Positions 51,439 through 64,000 are shown, numbered from the stretch's first letter. The stretch: 64,000 nucleotides of DNA from Devosia limi DSM 17137 (GCF_900128975.1 NZ_FQVC01000008.1:191243-255242); one strand, 5' to 3'. The notes: generated by a model from the sequence alone, not told the origin. Made by a program: numbers and translations.

Positions 51439-51526
51439 CACGGAGTCATTCCCGCGAAGGCGGGAATCCATTCTTGCTTTGGTGCCCGAAAGAATGGATT
51501 CCCGCCTTCGCGGGAATGACTCCGTG
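51439..51526. repeat. Family B palindromic element, copy 3 (perfect 37-nt inverted repeat)
   Basis: Arm 1 (51439-51475) and arm 2 (51490-51526) are exact reverse complements, 37 nt each, with a 14-nt spacer. Each arm carries its own hairpin (CCCGCGAAGGCGGG). The ends read CACGGAGTCATT. It lies between the convergent DUF1643 and CobW-like genes and is the most regular copy in the window. Confidence 0.88.
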
Positions 51527-51577
51527 GGATAGTGAACCGTGGGTTGTCGGGTGTGACCGTGGAGGCACGCGGCCCAC

Positions 51578-51936
51578 TTACCCCACCAGATAGAACCGCC
51601 GCGCTACGGTGTGGTCGCGCAGGGCCTGGGCTGGGAGTTTCCCTGTGAGGGCAGCGATTACCTTGGTCGTGTCGCCAAGACCACTGGCGTCCACCACAAC
51701 CCGCGTAAACGCCGGATGCAGGCCCTGCCTTGCGCCTTCGAGCAGTTCGAACAGCATGGTCCGCACGTCGTCGCGGCCGGCGCAGGCGGCGCAATGCTGG
51801 CCATCGGCGTGGCCGTGGCCGCTATTGGGTGGCAGCTTGAGATAGGCGGTGTCCCTGTCCATCGGCACCAGCGCTGATGCATCCGTCACCAAGGTGACGG
51901 GAATGGCATCGGGCCGGTGCTGCAGGGCGGCGGTCA

Positions 51937-51937
<1 letters not shown>
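51578..51937 (-). CDS. CobW/COG0523-like mini-protein lacking the P-loop
   Basis: A 119-residue protein. It resembles the N-terminal half of COG0523 (G3E) metallochaperone GTPases: strand IPVTLVT (12-18) where they have IPVTxLTG, then a Cys/His cluster HGHADGQHCAAC (41-52) near the place of their CxCC metal site, then VVVDASGLGD (80-89) matching the Walker B/switch region (V-[IL]-E-T-[TS]-G-[LVI]-[AG]-[DE]-P). The P-loop GxxGxGKT is absent, replaced by DASALVPM, so it should not bind GTP in the usual way. Its ATG overlaps the metH stop (TGATG), so it is coupled to the cobalamin-dependent enzyme. The relation is my reading and needs a profile search. Confidence 0.6.
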
Positions 51938-55704
<3,767 letters not shown>

Positions 55705-55757
55705 CGCCGGTCCTATCTGCTGGTTCAATGCAGGCAATCAAGTGTGGGCAGGGCATC

Positions 55758-55777
55758 ACATAAAGATATCTTTATGT
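55758..55777. promoter_or_regulatory. 20-bp palindrome upstream of metH
   Basis: ACATAAAGATATCTTTATGT is a perfect 20-bp palindrome, 54 nt before the metH ATG. It is much more A/T-rich than its surroundings. From memory, ATAAAGATATCTTTAT-like sites precede methionine-cycle genes in relatives and are tied to ArsR-type regulators; no such gene is in this window. No SAM or cobalamin riboswitch fold is apparent in the leader. Confidence 0.65.
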
Positions 55778-55952
55778 CAATCAATCGGCAAACACGGCCA
55801 CCCTGCGGCCGACATCCATCGCATTAACCCAAAATGCGATTCCGCGTGTTAACGCATTGCTGGCCTTAACCTACCCTCAACCAGTATCCGCTTCCATGCG
55901 CGCGGGTGGGGCAAGCTTGAGTTAGTGTACCGCATAGAGTGACAAAAAGCGT

Positions 55953-57011
55953 ATGAGTTTGAGTACCGTGACGACTTCCTGGCGAAACGCCGTCCGTATC
56001 GTAGCCTTGACCATCATGGTCGCTCCAGTGATCGCTGCCTGTGGCGGCGGACTGGGCGCGACCGTCAAGCGCGGGGCTTTCACCTCATCGGAATACGGCG
56101 TCGGCGTCTCCCCCCGCGTCACCAATAATCCCAATCCGCCCAAGGGTGGTGGCCGCTATCAGGTCGGCAAGCCCTATACCGTGCGCGGCAAGGTCTATAC
56201 CCCCAAGGAAGATCCAAACTACACCGGCAGCGGCCAGGCCTCCTGGTATGGCTCCGATTTCCACGGCCGCCGCACTGCCAATGGCGAAATCTTCTCGGCC
56301 AACGCCATCACCGGCGCCCATCCGACATTGCCGCTGCCGTCCTATGTGCGCGTCACCAATGCCGACAATGGCCGTTCCATCGTCGTGCGCGTGAACGATC
56401 GCGGTCCCTATATGCCGGGACGCATCATGGACCTGTCGCATCGCGCGGCAGACATGCTTGGCTATGTGAACAATGGCCACGCCAATGTGACTGTCGAATA
56501 TGTCGGCAGGGCGCCGCTTGAGGGTGACGATACCCGCATGTTGATGGCCAGCTATGAGGGCCCGTCCAACTTTGGCGGCAATAGCAGCAATACCCGTATC
56601 GCCTATGCCGACAATACCAATAGCGTCGTCGATATCGCCGGCAACTTCTTCAGTGGCCTCTTCTCCTATGCGGACACCACGCCCGAGCAGCAGGACATCA
56701 ATATCGAGTCCGCCCATGCCGCGGTGACCGCCATGGCCACCCGCGCGCCCGACCTCAAGGACTGGGCTCAATCGGTCGACGCGGATTCGCGCACGATCCG
56801 CCTCGGCCTTGGAATCTATGCCGACCAGGCCAACGCGATTGCCCTGTCGGAGCGCTTCGCTCTGCTCGGCGCTGTCGATGAAGAAAATGTGACCGTGAAC
56901 GGCAGGGCCGCTACCCGCCTGACCCTGACGCATTTGAAGCCTGGCGTGAGCCGTGTCGATGCGCTCGATCTGGCCCGGGAACTTGGACTCACCGACATAA
57001 AGCTCTATTAG
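55953..57011 (+). CDS. rlpA: RlpA-family septal lipoprotein
   Basis: A 352-residue lipoprotein: lipobox VIAAC with Cys30. The double-psi beta-barrel (about 90-185) holds the RlpA signatures GQASWYGSDFHGRRTANGE and VRVNDRGPYMPGRIMDLSHRA, including the acidic and His residues used by lytic transglycosylase members. A C-terminal SPOR-type domain (about 275-350: IRLGLGIYADQANAIALSER) should target denuded peptidoglycan at the septum. dacA, another wall gene, follows after 31 nt. Confidence 0.92.
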   Translation: MSLSTVTTSWRNAVRIVALTIMVAPVIAACGGGLGATVKRGAFTSSEYGVGVSPRVTNNPNPPKGGGRYQVGKPYTVRGKVYTPKEDPNYTGSGQASWYGSDFHGRRTANGEIFSANAITGAHPTLPLPSYVRVTNADNGRSIVVRVNDRGPYMPGRIMDLSHRAADMLGYVNNGHANVTVEYVGRAPLEGDDTRMLMASYEGPSNFGGNSSNTRIAYADNTNSVVDIAGNFFSGLFSYADTTPEQQDINIESAHAAVTAMATRAPDLKDWAQSVDADSRTIRLGLGIYADQANAIALSERFALLGAVDEENVTVNGRAATRLTLTHLKPGVSRVDALDLARELGLTDIKLY

Positions 57012-57042
57012 TGAACGCAATGGCGCTGCTTCGGCGCCTCTG

Positions 57043-58206
57043 ATGAAATGGTGCGCTAAGGTGAGACGCTTCCTGCCGTTTGCGATTGCGTTGCTGGCGT
57101 GTACTGCGCCAGCTTTTGCGCAGGCGGACTTCGACACCAAGGCCAAGTTCGCCGTGTTGATGGACGAGGAGTCGGGCACCGTCATCTTCCAGAAGGATGC
57201 CGACCTGCCGATGGAGCCGGCCAGCATGGCCAAGCTCATGACCATCGCGGTCGTGTTCAATGAAATCCGCGCCGGCCGGGTCAAGATGGACGACGAGTTC
57301 TTCGTCTCCGAACATGCCTGGCGCACCGGCGGCGCAGCCTCTGGCGGCTCGACAATGTTTGCTGAGCTCAATTCCAAGATCAAGGTCGAGGACCTGCTGC
57401 GCTCGGTCATCATCCAGTCCGGCAATGACGCCGCAATCGTGCTTGCCGAAGGCATTGCCGGCTCGGAAGCCAGCTTCGCCGCGATGATGAACGAGCAGGC
57501 CGAGGACATGGGCCTGGAAAACTCGCACTTCACCAATCCGACCGGCCTGCCGGATTCGGACATGTATGTGACGGCGCGCGACCTGGCCGATCTGGCGCGC
57601 TACCTGATCAGCGAATTCCCGCAATATTATCACTACTTCTCCGAGCCCGAGATGGAGTGGAACAACATCAAGCAGTCCAACCGCAATTCGCTGGTCGAAC
57701 TGGGAATCGGCGTCGATGGCCTCAAGACCGGACATACGGAAGCGGCAGGTTACGGGTCGGTGATCTCGACCGACGATGGCGGCCGCCGTCTGGTGGCGGT
57801 GGTGCACGGGCTGACCTCGATGGCGCAGCGCACAGAAGAGGGGCGCAAACTGATTACCTGGGGCGCCCGCGCCTTTGAGCGCGTCTCGGCCTACCCGGAA
57901 GGCAAGGTCGTCGGCTATGCCAATGTCTATGGCGGCACTGCCGGTAGCGTTGGGCTTGTCGGCAAGGGTGAAGTCGCGCTCTACCTGCCGCGCGGCTCGC
58001 GGAAATGCCTCCAGGGCACCATTGTTTATACCGGGCCACTTTTGCCGCCTGTTCAGCAGGGCGACAAGGTTGCCGAACTGCGCGTATTCTGCGACGACCA
58101 GCTGGTGCAGACAGCGCCGCTCTTCGCCGCCGAAACGGTCGAGGAAGGCGATATCGTCCGCAAGGCTGCGGACGCCCTCAAGCAATTGGCATTGGGCTGG
58201 CTCTAG
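57043..58206 (+). CDS. dacA: D-alanyl-D-alanine carboxypeptidase (PBP5/6 family)
   Basis: A 387-residue penicillin-binding protein trimming the terminal D-Ala of peptidoglycan stems. A signal peptide (1-27, APAFAQ|AD) precedes the S11 catalytic domain with SxxK at Ser61-Lys64 (SMAK), SxN at 126-128 (SGN) and KTG at 228-230 (KTGHT). A C-terminal PBP5-like beta domain (about 275-365) follows. The last residues form an amphipathic helix (ADALKQLALGWL) for membrane attachment. It precedes tmk by 20 nt. Confidence 0.95.
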   Translation: MKWCAKVRRFLPFAIALLACTAPAFAQADFDTKAKFAVLMDEESGTVIFQKDADLPMEPASMAKLMTIAVVFNEIRAGRVKMDDEFFVSEHAWRTGGAASGGSTMFAELNSKIKVEDLLRSVIIQSGNDAAIVLAEGIAGSEASFAAMMNEQAEDMGLENSHFTNPTGLPDSDMYVTARDLADLARYLISEFPQYYHYFSEPEMEWNNIKQSNRNSLVELGIGVDGLKTGHTEAAGYGSVISTDDGGRRLVAVVHGLTSMAQRTEEGRKLITWGARAFERVSAYPEGKVVGYANVYGGTAGSVGLVGKGEVALYLPRGSRKCLQGTIVYTGPLLPPVQQGDKVAELRVFCDDQLVQTAPLFAAETVEEGDIVRKAADALKQLALGWL

Positions 58207-58226
58207 AGCAAGGAACGACTGCCGCA

Positions 58227-58913
58227 ATGCTCGAAGCGACCAAGACCCGACATGCCCGCTTCATCACCTTCGAGGGTGGGGAAGGGGTCGGTAAATCCAC
58301 CCAGGTCAAACGCCTTGTCGCCAACCTCAACCGGGTGGCGATCGAAGCCGTGCGCACGCGCGAGCCCGGCGGCACACCCAAGGCCGAGGCCATTCGCTCC
58401 TTCATCCTGCAGGGCCGTTCGGAAAGCTGGGGGGCAGGGGCCGAGGCCGTGCTGTTCGCCGCAGCCCGCCATGACCACGTCACTCAGTTGATCGCGCCAA
58501 ACCTGGCCGCCGGCACCTGGGTCATCTGCGACCGCTTCCACGATTCCACCCGCGCCTATCAGGGGCTGACCGGCGGCGTCGATGACAAGCTGATCGATGG
58601 TCTTGAAACGCTGGCGCTCGATGGCCATGCCCCCGATCTCACCATCGTCCTCGACATGGATCCGGAGGCGGCCTTTCGCCGTGTCGCGCAGCGCGCCGTG
58701 GAAGACGGGCTGGCATTGACTGGCGACCGCTTCGAGAAGGAAGACATCGAATGGCACAAGCGCCTGCGGCAGGCGTTCCTGTCGATCGCGCGCAACAATG
58801 GCGAGCGCTGCATCGTCATTTCTGCCGAGCAGGCCGAGAACGAGCTGGAAGCCGCGATCTGGGCTGTGGTGTGTGAACGGTTTCCCGAACTGTTGAGTGG
58901 TTCCCAGGCGTGA
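58227..58913 (+). CDS. tmk: Thymidylate kinase
   Basis: A 228-residue kinase phosphorylating dTMP. The P-loop is FEGGEGVGKST (Lys23), followed by TREPGGTPKAE, CDRFHDSTRAYQG and the lid region GDRFEKEDIEWHKR. I chose the ATG at 58227; the longer frame runs inside dacA. The stop overlaps the holB GTG (GTGA). tmk-holB-metG-tatD is a conserved alphaproteobacterial run. Confidence 0.95.
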   Translation: MLEATKTRHARFITFEGGEGVGKSTQVKRLVANLNRVAIEAVRTREPGGTPKAEAIRSFILQGRSESWGAGAEAVLFAAARHDHVTQLIAPNLAAGTWVICDRFHDSTRAYQGLTGGVDDKLIDGLETLALDGHAPDLTIVLDMDPEAAFRRVAQRAVEDGLALTGDRFEKEDIEWHKRLRQAFLSIARNNGERCIVISAEQAENELEAAIWAVVCERFPELLSGSQA

Positions 58914-59938
58914 GCGATCCCGACGCACTTGAAGATGTCGCGTTGCCGGAACGGCAGCTGCGGGCGAGGGGCCATGAGGCTGCCCGCGCCGGCATATTGA
59001 CCCAACTGGCCGAAGGACGCTTGCCTGGCGCCATCCTGATGCATGGTCCGCAGGGCATCGGCAAGGCGACACTGGCGTTCGAGCTGGCCCGCACCATTCT
59101 GACGGCCACCGGCGACGAAGACGAGCATCGTGTCGCCGAGCAGGTCTCGGCGATGTCGCATCCAAACCTGGCGCTGCTGCGCCGTCGACCGAAAGACGCC
59201 AAGGGCTATTACACCGTCATCCGCGTCGAGGATGTCCGCGATCTCCGCGATTCACTGCATCGCACCCGCGGGCGGCTGGGGCATCGCATTGCCATCATCG
59301 ACAGCATCGATGACTGCAATCCGTCCGCTGCCAACGCTTTGCTGAAAACACTGGAAGAGCCGCCGGCCGACACCATCTTCTTCCTGATTTCGCACCGCCC
59401 CGGCCAATTGCTGCCGACGATCAAATCGCGCTGCCACACACTGGCATTGCGGCCGCTATCGGCTGATGACGTGCGCGCGGTGCTGCTCGATCAGCGCCCC
59501 GATGCGTCATCGCAGGAACTGGAGCGCGCCTTGTCGCTCTCTGGTGGCCGGCCGCGCCGCGCCTTCGAGACGCTGACGCTGGGCACCGAGACCGCACTTG
59601 GGGCGCTGCAGGGCTGGCTGACCGATCCGCTGCGTTTCCCGGCTTCGGCCCATGTGCAACTGGCGGATGCGCTGGGCGCCAATACCCAGAGCACAGAGTT
59701 GTCCTTCGCGCGCGAAATGCTGATCGACTGGCTGGCCGGCGAGGCGCATGCGGCTGCCATGCAGCCTGGCGCCCGCATGCGGCTTGCCTCGGCAAACGAG
59801 CTATGGGACAAGGCACACGCACTGCTTGCCGAGGCTGACAGCATAAATCTGGACATGAAACAGACGCTCGTCGCCATTTTCGACGCGATCAGGAAGCATA
59901 TTCGTACGACAGCCCCCGTTTCCATCGAGCAACAATGA
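58910..59938 (+). CDS. holB: DNA polymerase III delta-prime subunit
   Basis: A 342-residue clamp-loader subunit. The AAA+ core shows [20 protein letters not shown] (a P-loop with Ala after the Lys), then [19 protein letters not shown] and the SRC motif in [14 protein letters not shown]. The zinc Cys found in the E. coli protein are absent. Delta-prime is a stator and does not need ATPase activity, so the weak P-loop is not alarming. GTG start overlapping tmk; stop overlapping the metG ATG. Confidence 0.92.
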   Translation: MSDPDALEDVALPERQLRARGHEAARAGILTQLAEGRLPGAILMHGPQGIGKATLAFELARTILTATGDEDEHRVAEQVSAMSHPNLALLRRRPKDAKGYYTVIRVEDVRDLRDSLHRTRGRLGHRIAIIDSIDDCNPSAANALLKTLEEPPADTIFFLISHRPGQLLPTIKSRCHTLALRPLSADDVRAVLLDQRPDASSQELERALSLSGGRPRRAFETLTLGTETALGALQGWLTDPLRFPASAHVQLADALGANTQSTELSFAREMLIDWLAGEAHAAAMQPGARMRLASANELWDKAHALLAEADSINLDMKQTLVAIFDAIRKHIRTTAPVSIEQQ

Positions 59939-61485
59939 CCGCCAAACCCTTCTACGTCACGACTGCGATCTCCTATCCCAACGGCGCTCCGCATATCGGC
60001 CACGCCTATGAGATGATCGCCACCGACGCCATCGCCCGCTTCAAGCGGCTGGAAGGGCGCGATGTCTATTTCCTGACCGGCACCGACGAGCATGGCATCA
60101 AGATGGTGCAGACCGCCGCCGCTCAAGGCATTTCGCCGCGAGAACTGGCGGATCGCAATTCCGGCGAGTTCCACCGCCTGGCGGACGTGCTGGATATTTC
60201 CAACGACGACTTCGTTCGCACCACCGAGCCGCGGCACCATCAAGCCAGCCAGGAAATCTGGAAGCGCATGGCCGAGCGCAACAATGGCGATATCTTTCAG
60301 TCCACCTACAAGGGCTGGTATTCAGTCCGCGACGAGGCCTATTTCGACGCAGACGAGCTGACGGAGAAGGACGGCAAGCGCTTTGCGCCGTCCGGCGCCG
60401 AAGTGAACTGGGTCGAAGAGCCGACCTATTTCTTCCGCCTGTCGGCCTATCAGGAAAAGCTCCTGGCGCTCTATGAGAGCAACCCGGACTTCATCGCCCC
60501 CAAGGAACGCCGCAACGAGATCATCTCCTTCGTCAAGGGCGGCCTGCAGGACCTGTCGATCTCACGCACGACTTTTGACTGGGGCATTCCGGTGCCGCAT
60601 GCGCCCGGCCACGTCATGTATGTCTGGGTTGATGCGCTGACCAATTACCTGACCGGTGTCGGTTTCCCTGACGAGCAGAGCGAGCTGTTCAAGAAGTTCT
60701 GGCCCGCTGACCTGCATGTCATCGGCAAGGACATCATCCGTTTTCACACGGTGTATTGGCCGGCATTCCTCATGAGCTCGGGTATCGAGGTGCAACACCG
60801 CGTGTTCGCCCATGGCTTCCTGACCGTCGACGGCCAGAAGATGAGCAAGTCACTCGGCAATGTCGTCGATCCGTTTGAATTGGCTGATGAATTTGGCGTC
60901 GACCAGTTGCGTTATTTCCTGCTGCGCGAAGTCTCCTTCGGCCAGGATGGCGACTACAGCCGCGACAAGCTGATCAACCGGGTCAATGCCGACCTCGCCA
61001 ACAATTTCGGCAATCTGGCGCAGCGCTCGCTGTCGATGATCAACAAGAACTGCGATGCCAGGGTGCCGGAACAGGGGCCGGCAACCGCCGATGACCTTGC
61101 CCTGATCAAGGAAGTCGACGAGGCGCTGGAAGCCGCGCGCGTTGCCATGGATGGGCAGCTGGTGCACGAAGCGGCCGGCGCCATCATTGCCGCCCTGAGC
61201 TCGGCCAACAACTATTTTGCCGCGCAGGAACCCTGGGCACTGAAGAAGACGGACATGGCCCGCATGGGGGCGGTGTTGTATCTGACCGCCGATACCGTTC
61301 GCCGCTTGGCCATACCGATGCTGGCCTTCGTGCCGAACGCGGCTTCCGTGCTGCTCGACCAACTCGGCGTGCCAGCCGACGAGCGCATGTTCGCCGATGC
61401 CTTGACGGCCAATCGCCTGCGCCAGGGCGCCGAATTGCCGGTCCCGCAGGGCGTCTTCGCGCGTCTCGAGCGCAAGGCCCAGTAA
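59935..61485 (+). CDS. metG: Methionyl-tRNA synthetase
   Basis: A 516-residue class I synthetase. HIGH appears as APHIGHAYE (residues 20-23) and KMSKS as [10 protein letters not shown] near residue 302. The connective peptide has no CxxC zinc knuckles and there is no C-terminal dimerisation domain, which is the short type common in alphaproteobacteria. ATG overlaps the holB stop (ATGA); tatD follows 1 nt after its stop. Confidence 0.96.
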   Translation: MTAKPFYVTTAISYPNGAPHIGHAYEMIATDAIARFKRLEGRDVYFLTGTDEHGIKMVQTAAAQGISPRELADRNSGEFHRLADVLDISNDDFVRTTEPRHHQASQEIWKRMAERNNGDIFQSTYKGWYSVRDEAYFDADELTEKDGKRFAPSGAEVNWVEEPTYFFRLSAYQEKLLALYESNPDFIAPKERRNEIISFVKGGLQDLSISRTTFDWGIPVPHAPGHVMYVWVDALTNYLTGVGFPDEQSELFKKFWPADLHVIGKDIIRFHTVYWPAFLMSSGIEVQHRVFAHGFLTVDGQKMSKSLGNVVDPFELADEFGVDQLRYFLLREVSFGQDGDYSRDKLINRVNADLANNFGNLAQRSLSMINKNCDARVPEQGPATADDLALIKEVDEALEAARVAMDGQLVHEAAGAIIAALSSANNYFAAQEPWALKKTDMARMGAVLYLTADTVRRLAIPMLAFVPNAASVLLDQLGVPADERMFADALTANRLRQGAELPVPQGVFARLERKAQ

Positions 61486-61486
61486 C

Positions 61487-62266
61487 ATGCTGATCGACAG
61501 CCACTGCCACCTCGACTTCGAGTCACTCGCCGCCGATATCGACGGTGTGCTGGCGCGCGCGGCTGCTGCCGGCGTCACCGGAATGGTGACGATATCCACA
61601 CATGTGGACAAGTTTTCCACATACGCGGCCATCGCGGAACGTTATGAGAACATCTGGTGCTCGGTTGGCACGCACCCGCATCACGCCGACGCGGAACTGC
61701 ACATCCAGACCGAAGACCTGGTGCGAATTTCCGCCCACCCACGCTGCGTTGCGATCGGCGAAGCCGGTCTCGACTACTTCTATGACAATGCGCCGCGCGA
61801 AGCGCAGGCCACGGGTCTGCGCCGGCACATTGCGGCTTCCCGGATCACCGGTCTTCCACTGGTTATCCACAGCCGCGCTGCAGACGACGACATGGCTGCG
61901 ATCCTCGAGGAAGAAGCCGGGCAGGGGACCTTCCCCTTCGTGCTGCACTGCTTCACCGCCGGTCAGGATCTGGCGCGCCGCGCTCTGGCGCTGGGCGGCT
62001 ATATCTCGTTCTCGGGCATCATCACCTTCAAGAACGCCGAGGAAATCCGCGAAGTCGCCAAGTTCGTGCCGGCCGACCGCTATCTGGTTGAAACCGACGC
62101 GCCATATCTCGCGCCAATCCCACATCGCGGCCAGTCCAACGAGCCGTCCTTCGTGCGTCACACCGCCGAAAAGCTGGCCGAAGTGCGCGGCATCAGCCTT
62201 GAAGCGCTCGGCGCGGAAACCACGGCAAATTTTGCTCGCCTGTTCGCCAAGACCGGTCTGGTCTAG
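61487..62266 (+). CDS. TatD-family metal-dependent DNase
   Basis: A 259-residue TIM-barrel hydrolase. Metal residues are in DSHCHLDFES at the start, GEAGLDYFYD (Glu), VIHSRAADDD (His), LHCFTAG (His) and ETDAPYLAPIPHRGQSNEP (Asp). TatD proteins are Mg-dependent nucleases with roles in DNA repair and turnover; they also include D-aminoacyl-tRNA deacylase-like members. It sits one base after metG. Confidence 0.93.
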   Translation: MLIDSHCHLDFESLAADIDGVLARAAAAGVTGMVTISTHVDKFSTYAAIAERYENIWCSVGTHPHHADAELHIQTEDLVRISAHPRCVAIGEAGLDYFYDNAPREAQATGLRRHIAASRITGLPLVIHSRAADDDMAAILEEEAGQGTFPFVLHCFTAGQDLARRALALGGYISFSGIITFKNAEEIREVAKFVPADRYLVETDAPYLAPIPHRGQSNEPSFVRHTAEKLAEVRGISLEALGAETTANFARLFAKTGLV

Positions 62267-62269
62267 TCC

Positions 62270-63106
62270 ATGGCGCCCGCCCAGACCATCATCGCCACAG
62301 TTCTGGGCTGTGGCTCGTCGGGTGGCGTGCCGAGGATCGGCAATGTCTGGGGCGAGTGCGATCCGAACGACAGCCGCAACCGCCGCCGCCGTTGCTCGCT
62401 CCTGATCGAGGGCTGGACCGATGGCGTCAGTGAACCGACCCGTATCCTGATTGATACCGGTTGCGACCTGCGCGAGCAGCTTCTGGATGCCAGGGTGGAT
62501 CGTGTCGAAGCTGTTTTCTACACCCACGAGCACGCCGACCATACACATGGCATCGACGATCTGCGGGTGCTGGCGCTGAACAATCGCAAGCGGGTCGACG
62601 TCTATGCCGCGCGGGAAACCGGCCTGCGGCTGCACGAGGCCTTCGGCTATTGCTTCGTCTCACCGGTGGGTAGTGACTACCCGCCAATTCTCAATGCCCA
62701 CGAAATCGAGTCCAATGCCGAAGTGACTGTGCAAGGGCCGGGCGGCTCAATCCGGATCAACGCTTTCGAGCAGACGCACGGCACCATCATTTCGCTGGGC
62801 TTCCGGGTCGGCAATCTGGCCTATTCATGCGACCTCTCAGCCATTCCCGATGGATCCAGCGCCGCCGTCAGCGGTCTCGAACTCTGGATCATCGATGCGC
62901 TGCGCCGCACGCCACATCCCAGCCATCTGAGCCTGCCGGAAACGCTGGCGCTTATCGAGCACTATGCCCCGCGGCGCGCTGTGCTCACCAACATGCACGT
63001 CGACCTGGACTACAAGACCGTCGCGGCCACCACGCCGCTCAATGTCGAACCAGCCTTTGACGGCATGCGTATCGATGCGCTGGCCGGAACGATCCTCAAT
63101 CTCTAG
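62270..63106 (+). CDS. Metallo-beta-lactamase-fold hydrolase, PhnP-like
   Basis: A 278-residue MBL-fold phosphodiesterase. The N-terminus TVLGCGSSGGVPRIGN is typical of the PhnP/RNase Z-like branch, and the metal site THEHADHTHGIDD is at 85-97 (His86, His88, Asp90, His91). A second site His is in EQTHGTI and a late NMHVDLDY carries another. In many alphaproteobacteria this gene follows tatD, as here after 3 nt. The substrate is unknown; cyclic phosphates and RNA ends are candidates. Confidence 0.9.
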   Translation: MAPAQTIIATVLGCGSSGGVPRIGNVWGECDPNDSRNRRRRCSLLIEGWTDGVSEPTRILIDTGCDLREQLLDARVDRVEAVFYTHEHADHTHGIDDLRVLALNNRKRVDVYAARETGLRLHEAFGYCFVSPVGSDYPPILNAHEIESNAEVTVQGPGGSIRINAFEQTHGTIISLGFRVGNLAYSCDLSAIPDGSSAAVSGLELWIIDALRRTPHPSHLSLPETLALIEHYAPRRAVLTNMHVDLDYKTVAATTPLNVEPAFDGMRIDALAGTILNL

Positions 63107-63165
63107 CCACTGGGTGGCCGACGACGGCGGTGGCACCGCTCAGTGCGCGTGCGATCCAGAAGTTC

Positions 63166-63181
63166 CATAATATATATTATG
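63166..63181. promoter_or_regulatory. Orphan A/T-rich palindromic operator
   Basis: CATAATATATATTATG is a perfect 16-bp palindrome in a GC-rich setting, of the kind bound by GntR-type regulators. No gene starts downstream of it on the plus strand within 750 nt, and on the minus strand only the MBL gene (antisense) follows. It may be left over from a lost operon. Confidence 0.5.
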
Positions 63182-63368
63182 CGAATGACGTGGAATGGAG
63201 AAAGCGCGGCGTAGCGCGACCCCTGTCGTCTCAATGATAACGTCCTGCGGGCCGCCGCTGTTCGGATGGACGTTACGGCACCCTACCCCCTGCCATCGTC
63301 GAGCAAGATGACGACACCCGGCATGTCTCGCCGGAAATTGGCGCGTCATTTGCGGCGCCATACATTTA

Positions 63369-63400
63369 TCTCCGCGCACCACAGCCGTGGCACGCGGAGA
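63369..63400 (-). terminator. Hairpin after the sugar-binding-protein fragment
   Basis: TCTCCGCG (63369-63376) pairs with CGCGGAGA (63393-63400), with a CAC/GTG stem inside. It is 11 nt beyond the stop of the minus-strand fragment. The T-run is weak. Confidence 0.5.
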
Positions 63401-63411
63401 TTGGGAGACGC

Positions 63412-63936
63412 CTACTTCATGAACTCGGCGACATTCTCGGCGGTCACGACATCGACCCCTGTATAGATGATGTCTTCGACCGTCTCGCCGTTCTTGAGAG
63501 CGAGAAGCGTGTCCATGGCTACCTGGCCCATTTCATAGGGCCGCTGGCCCACCAGGCCATGTGCATAGCCCTCGCTGAGCAGCTCAAGCTGCTGTGGCAA
63601 GGTGTCGGCAACGACCAGCGCCAGAGCCTTGCTGTCGACTTCCGCCTTGAAGCCGTCGACGAAGTTCTTCCACCCGTCGGGAGCGAACATCGGCCAGCCG
63701 CCTACTGGCACAATGGCGCCAATATCGGGGTTGGCAGTCTTGAGATCGCCCATCTGCTGCACGGCCAGCGCGATGTCGTCGTTCGAGAATGTCGGCGAGC
63801 CGGGAACCTCGGTCCAGGCTGAACCGGCCAGAGCCTCGCGCACGCCGTCAACACGCAGGGCCAGGTTCGGCGCGGCGGCGCCGCCCGAGATCATGCCATA
63901 GGTGCCACCCTCGGGCTTGTGTGGAGGGAATATGGT
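63412..63936 (-). pseudogene. 5'-truncated sugar ABC transporter substrate-binding protein
   Basis: The C-terminal half of a ribose/rhizopine-type periplasmic binding protein. It shows MISGGAAAPNLALRVDGVRE, IGAIVPVGGWPMFAP, LVVADTLPQQLELLSEGYAH, LVGQRPYEMGQVAMD and the end VDVVTAENVAEFMK. Such proteins are about 310-340 residues with a signal peptide. Here homology-like sequence runs back only to about 63930 (PPHKPEGGTYG) and is then cut by an in-frame TAA at 63937-63939; no signal peptide, ribosome site or partner permease genes are present. The ATG at 63894 is internal to the fold. I read it as a gene remnant; a gene broken by assembly is the alternative. Confidence 0.7.
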
Positions 63937-63945
63937 TTACTTGGC

Positions 63946-63977
63946 GCATCAGCCGGGATGCGCATCCCGGCTGATGC
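63946..63977. repeat. Perfect 32-bp palindrome at the break point of the truncated gene
   Basis: The half GCATCAGCCGGGATGC is followed directly by its reverse complement with no spacer. It lies 7 nt upstream of the in-frame stop that cuts the binding-protein fragment. It could be a recombination site, the fold-back end of a mobile element, or a terminator-type hairpin. Confidence 0.65.
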
Positions 63978-64000
63978 AGGCAGGAGGCCGTCTTTACGGG

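Noticed and set aside
51439..51526. CRISPR-like repeat
   Set aside because: Only two inverted arms with a 14-nt spacer, not direct repeats with equal spacers. There are no cas genes.
55705..55952. SAM or cobalamin riboswitch ahead of metH
   Set aside because: I looked for conserved B12-box and SAM-II type segments in the leader and saw none; the palindrome explains regulation better.
58910..59938. Inactive holB because of the weak P-loop and missing zinc Cys
   Set aside because: Delta-prime does not need ATPase activity, and zinc-free forms are, as far as I recall, normal in this class.

Overview
The window reads as a chromosomal stretch of a GC-rich alphaproteobacterium of the order Hyphomicrobiales (Rhizobiales). 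The pointers are the ntrX-hfq-hflX order, an IalB-family protein, an ExoD-family protein, SdhE translationally coupled to Mfd, a GAAC-N7-GAAC SOS box, and the tmk-holB-metG-tatD-MBL run. A member of the Devosia group is my best guess; that is inference from gene content and base composition, not a database match. Nearly all of the window is housekeeping. I see no prophage, no intact insertion sequence, no CRISPR array and no obvious defence island.

Layout. 1-3000: the end of ntrX, then hfq, hflX and an SOS-controlled ssb. 3190-10015: a soluble twin-PAS chemotaxis receptor, then a GbsR/MarR-type repressor overlapping an RND efflux pump (adaptor plus permease) with a palindromic operator in front. 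10130-17130: cysK, a PLP decarboxylase, a small secreted protein, an HAE3/MMPL-type exporter and an MccF-like S66 peptidase. 17330-25150: gyrA (unusual quinolone pocket), an MFS exporter, coaD, two cyclophilins, queA and exoD. 25265-28825: tgt (zinc site eroded), pgi and map. 29143-33942: a membrane protein, tRNA-Lys, a SPOR-like anchored protein, and glmU-glmS for UDP-GlcNAc synthesis.

34171-44764: recG diverges from sdhE-mfd, followed by ialB, ubiH, terC-qor and tRNA-Ser. 44765-45574 is a short accessory patch with two tiny unknown genes and a HicA-like remnant. 45575-47912 is the pxpBCA 5-oxoprolinase operon. 47968-55704 is a nucleotide and one-carbon block: amn, a terminated structured RNA region, folD-DUF1643, a CobW-like mini-protein without a P-loop, and metH behind a 20-bp palindrome. 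55953-63106 holds rlpA, dacA, tmk, holB, metG, tatD and an MBL hydrolase, largely a tightly packed operon. The window closes with a 5'-truncated sugar-binding-protein gene and two striking palindromes, which looks like a deletion or rearrangement scar.

Two families of dispersed palindromic elements stand out. Family A (93-94 nt, three copies) and family B (arms with a core like TTCCCGCnnnGGCGGGAA) sit almost only between convergent genes. The signals I rank highest for follow-up are these elements, the CobW-like mini-protein coupled to metH, the terminated RNA upstream of folD, the Gln/Met substitutions in GyrA, and the metH operator. None amounts to a demonstrated new system.
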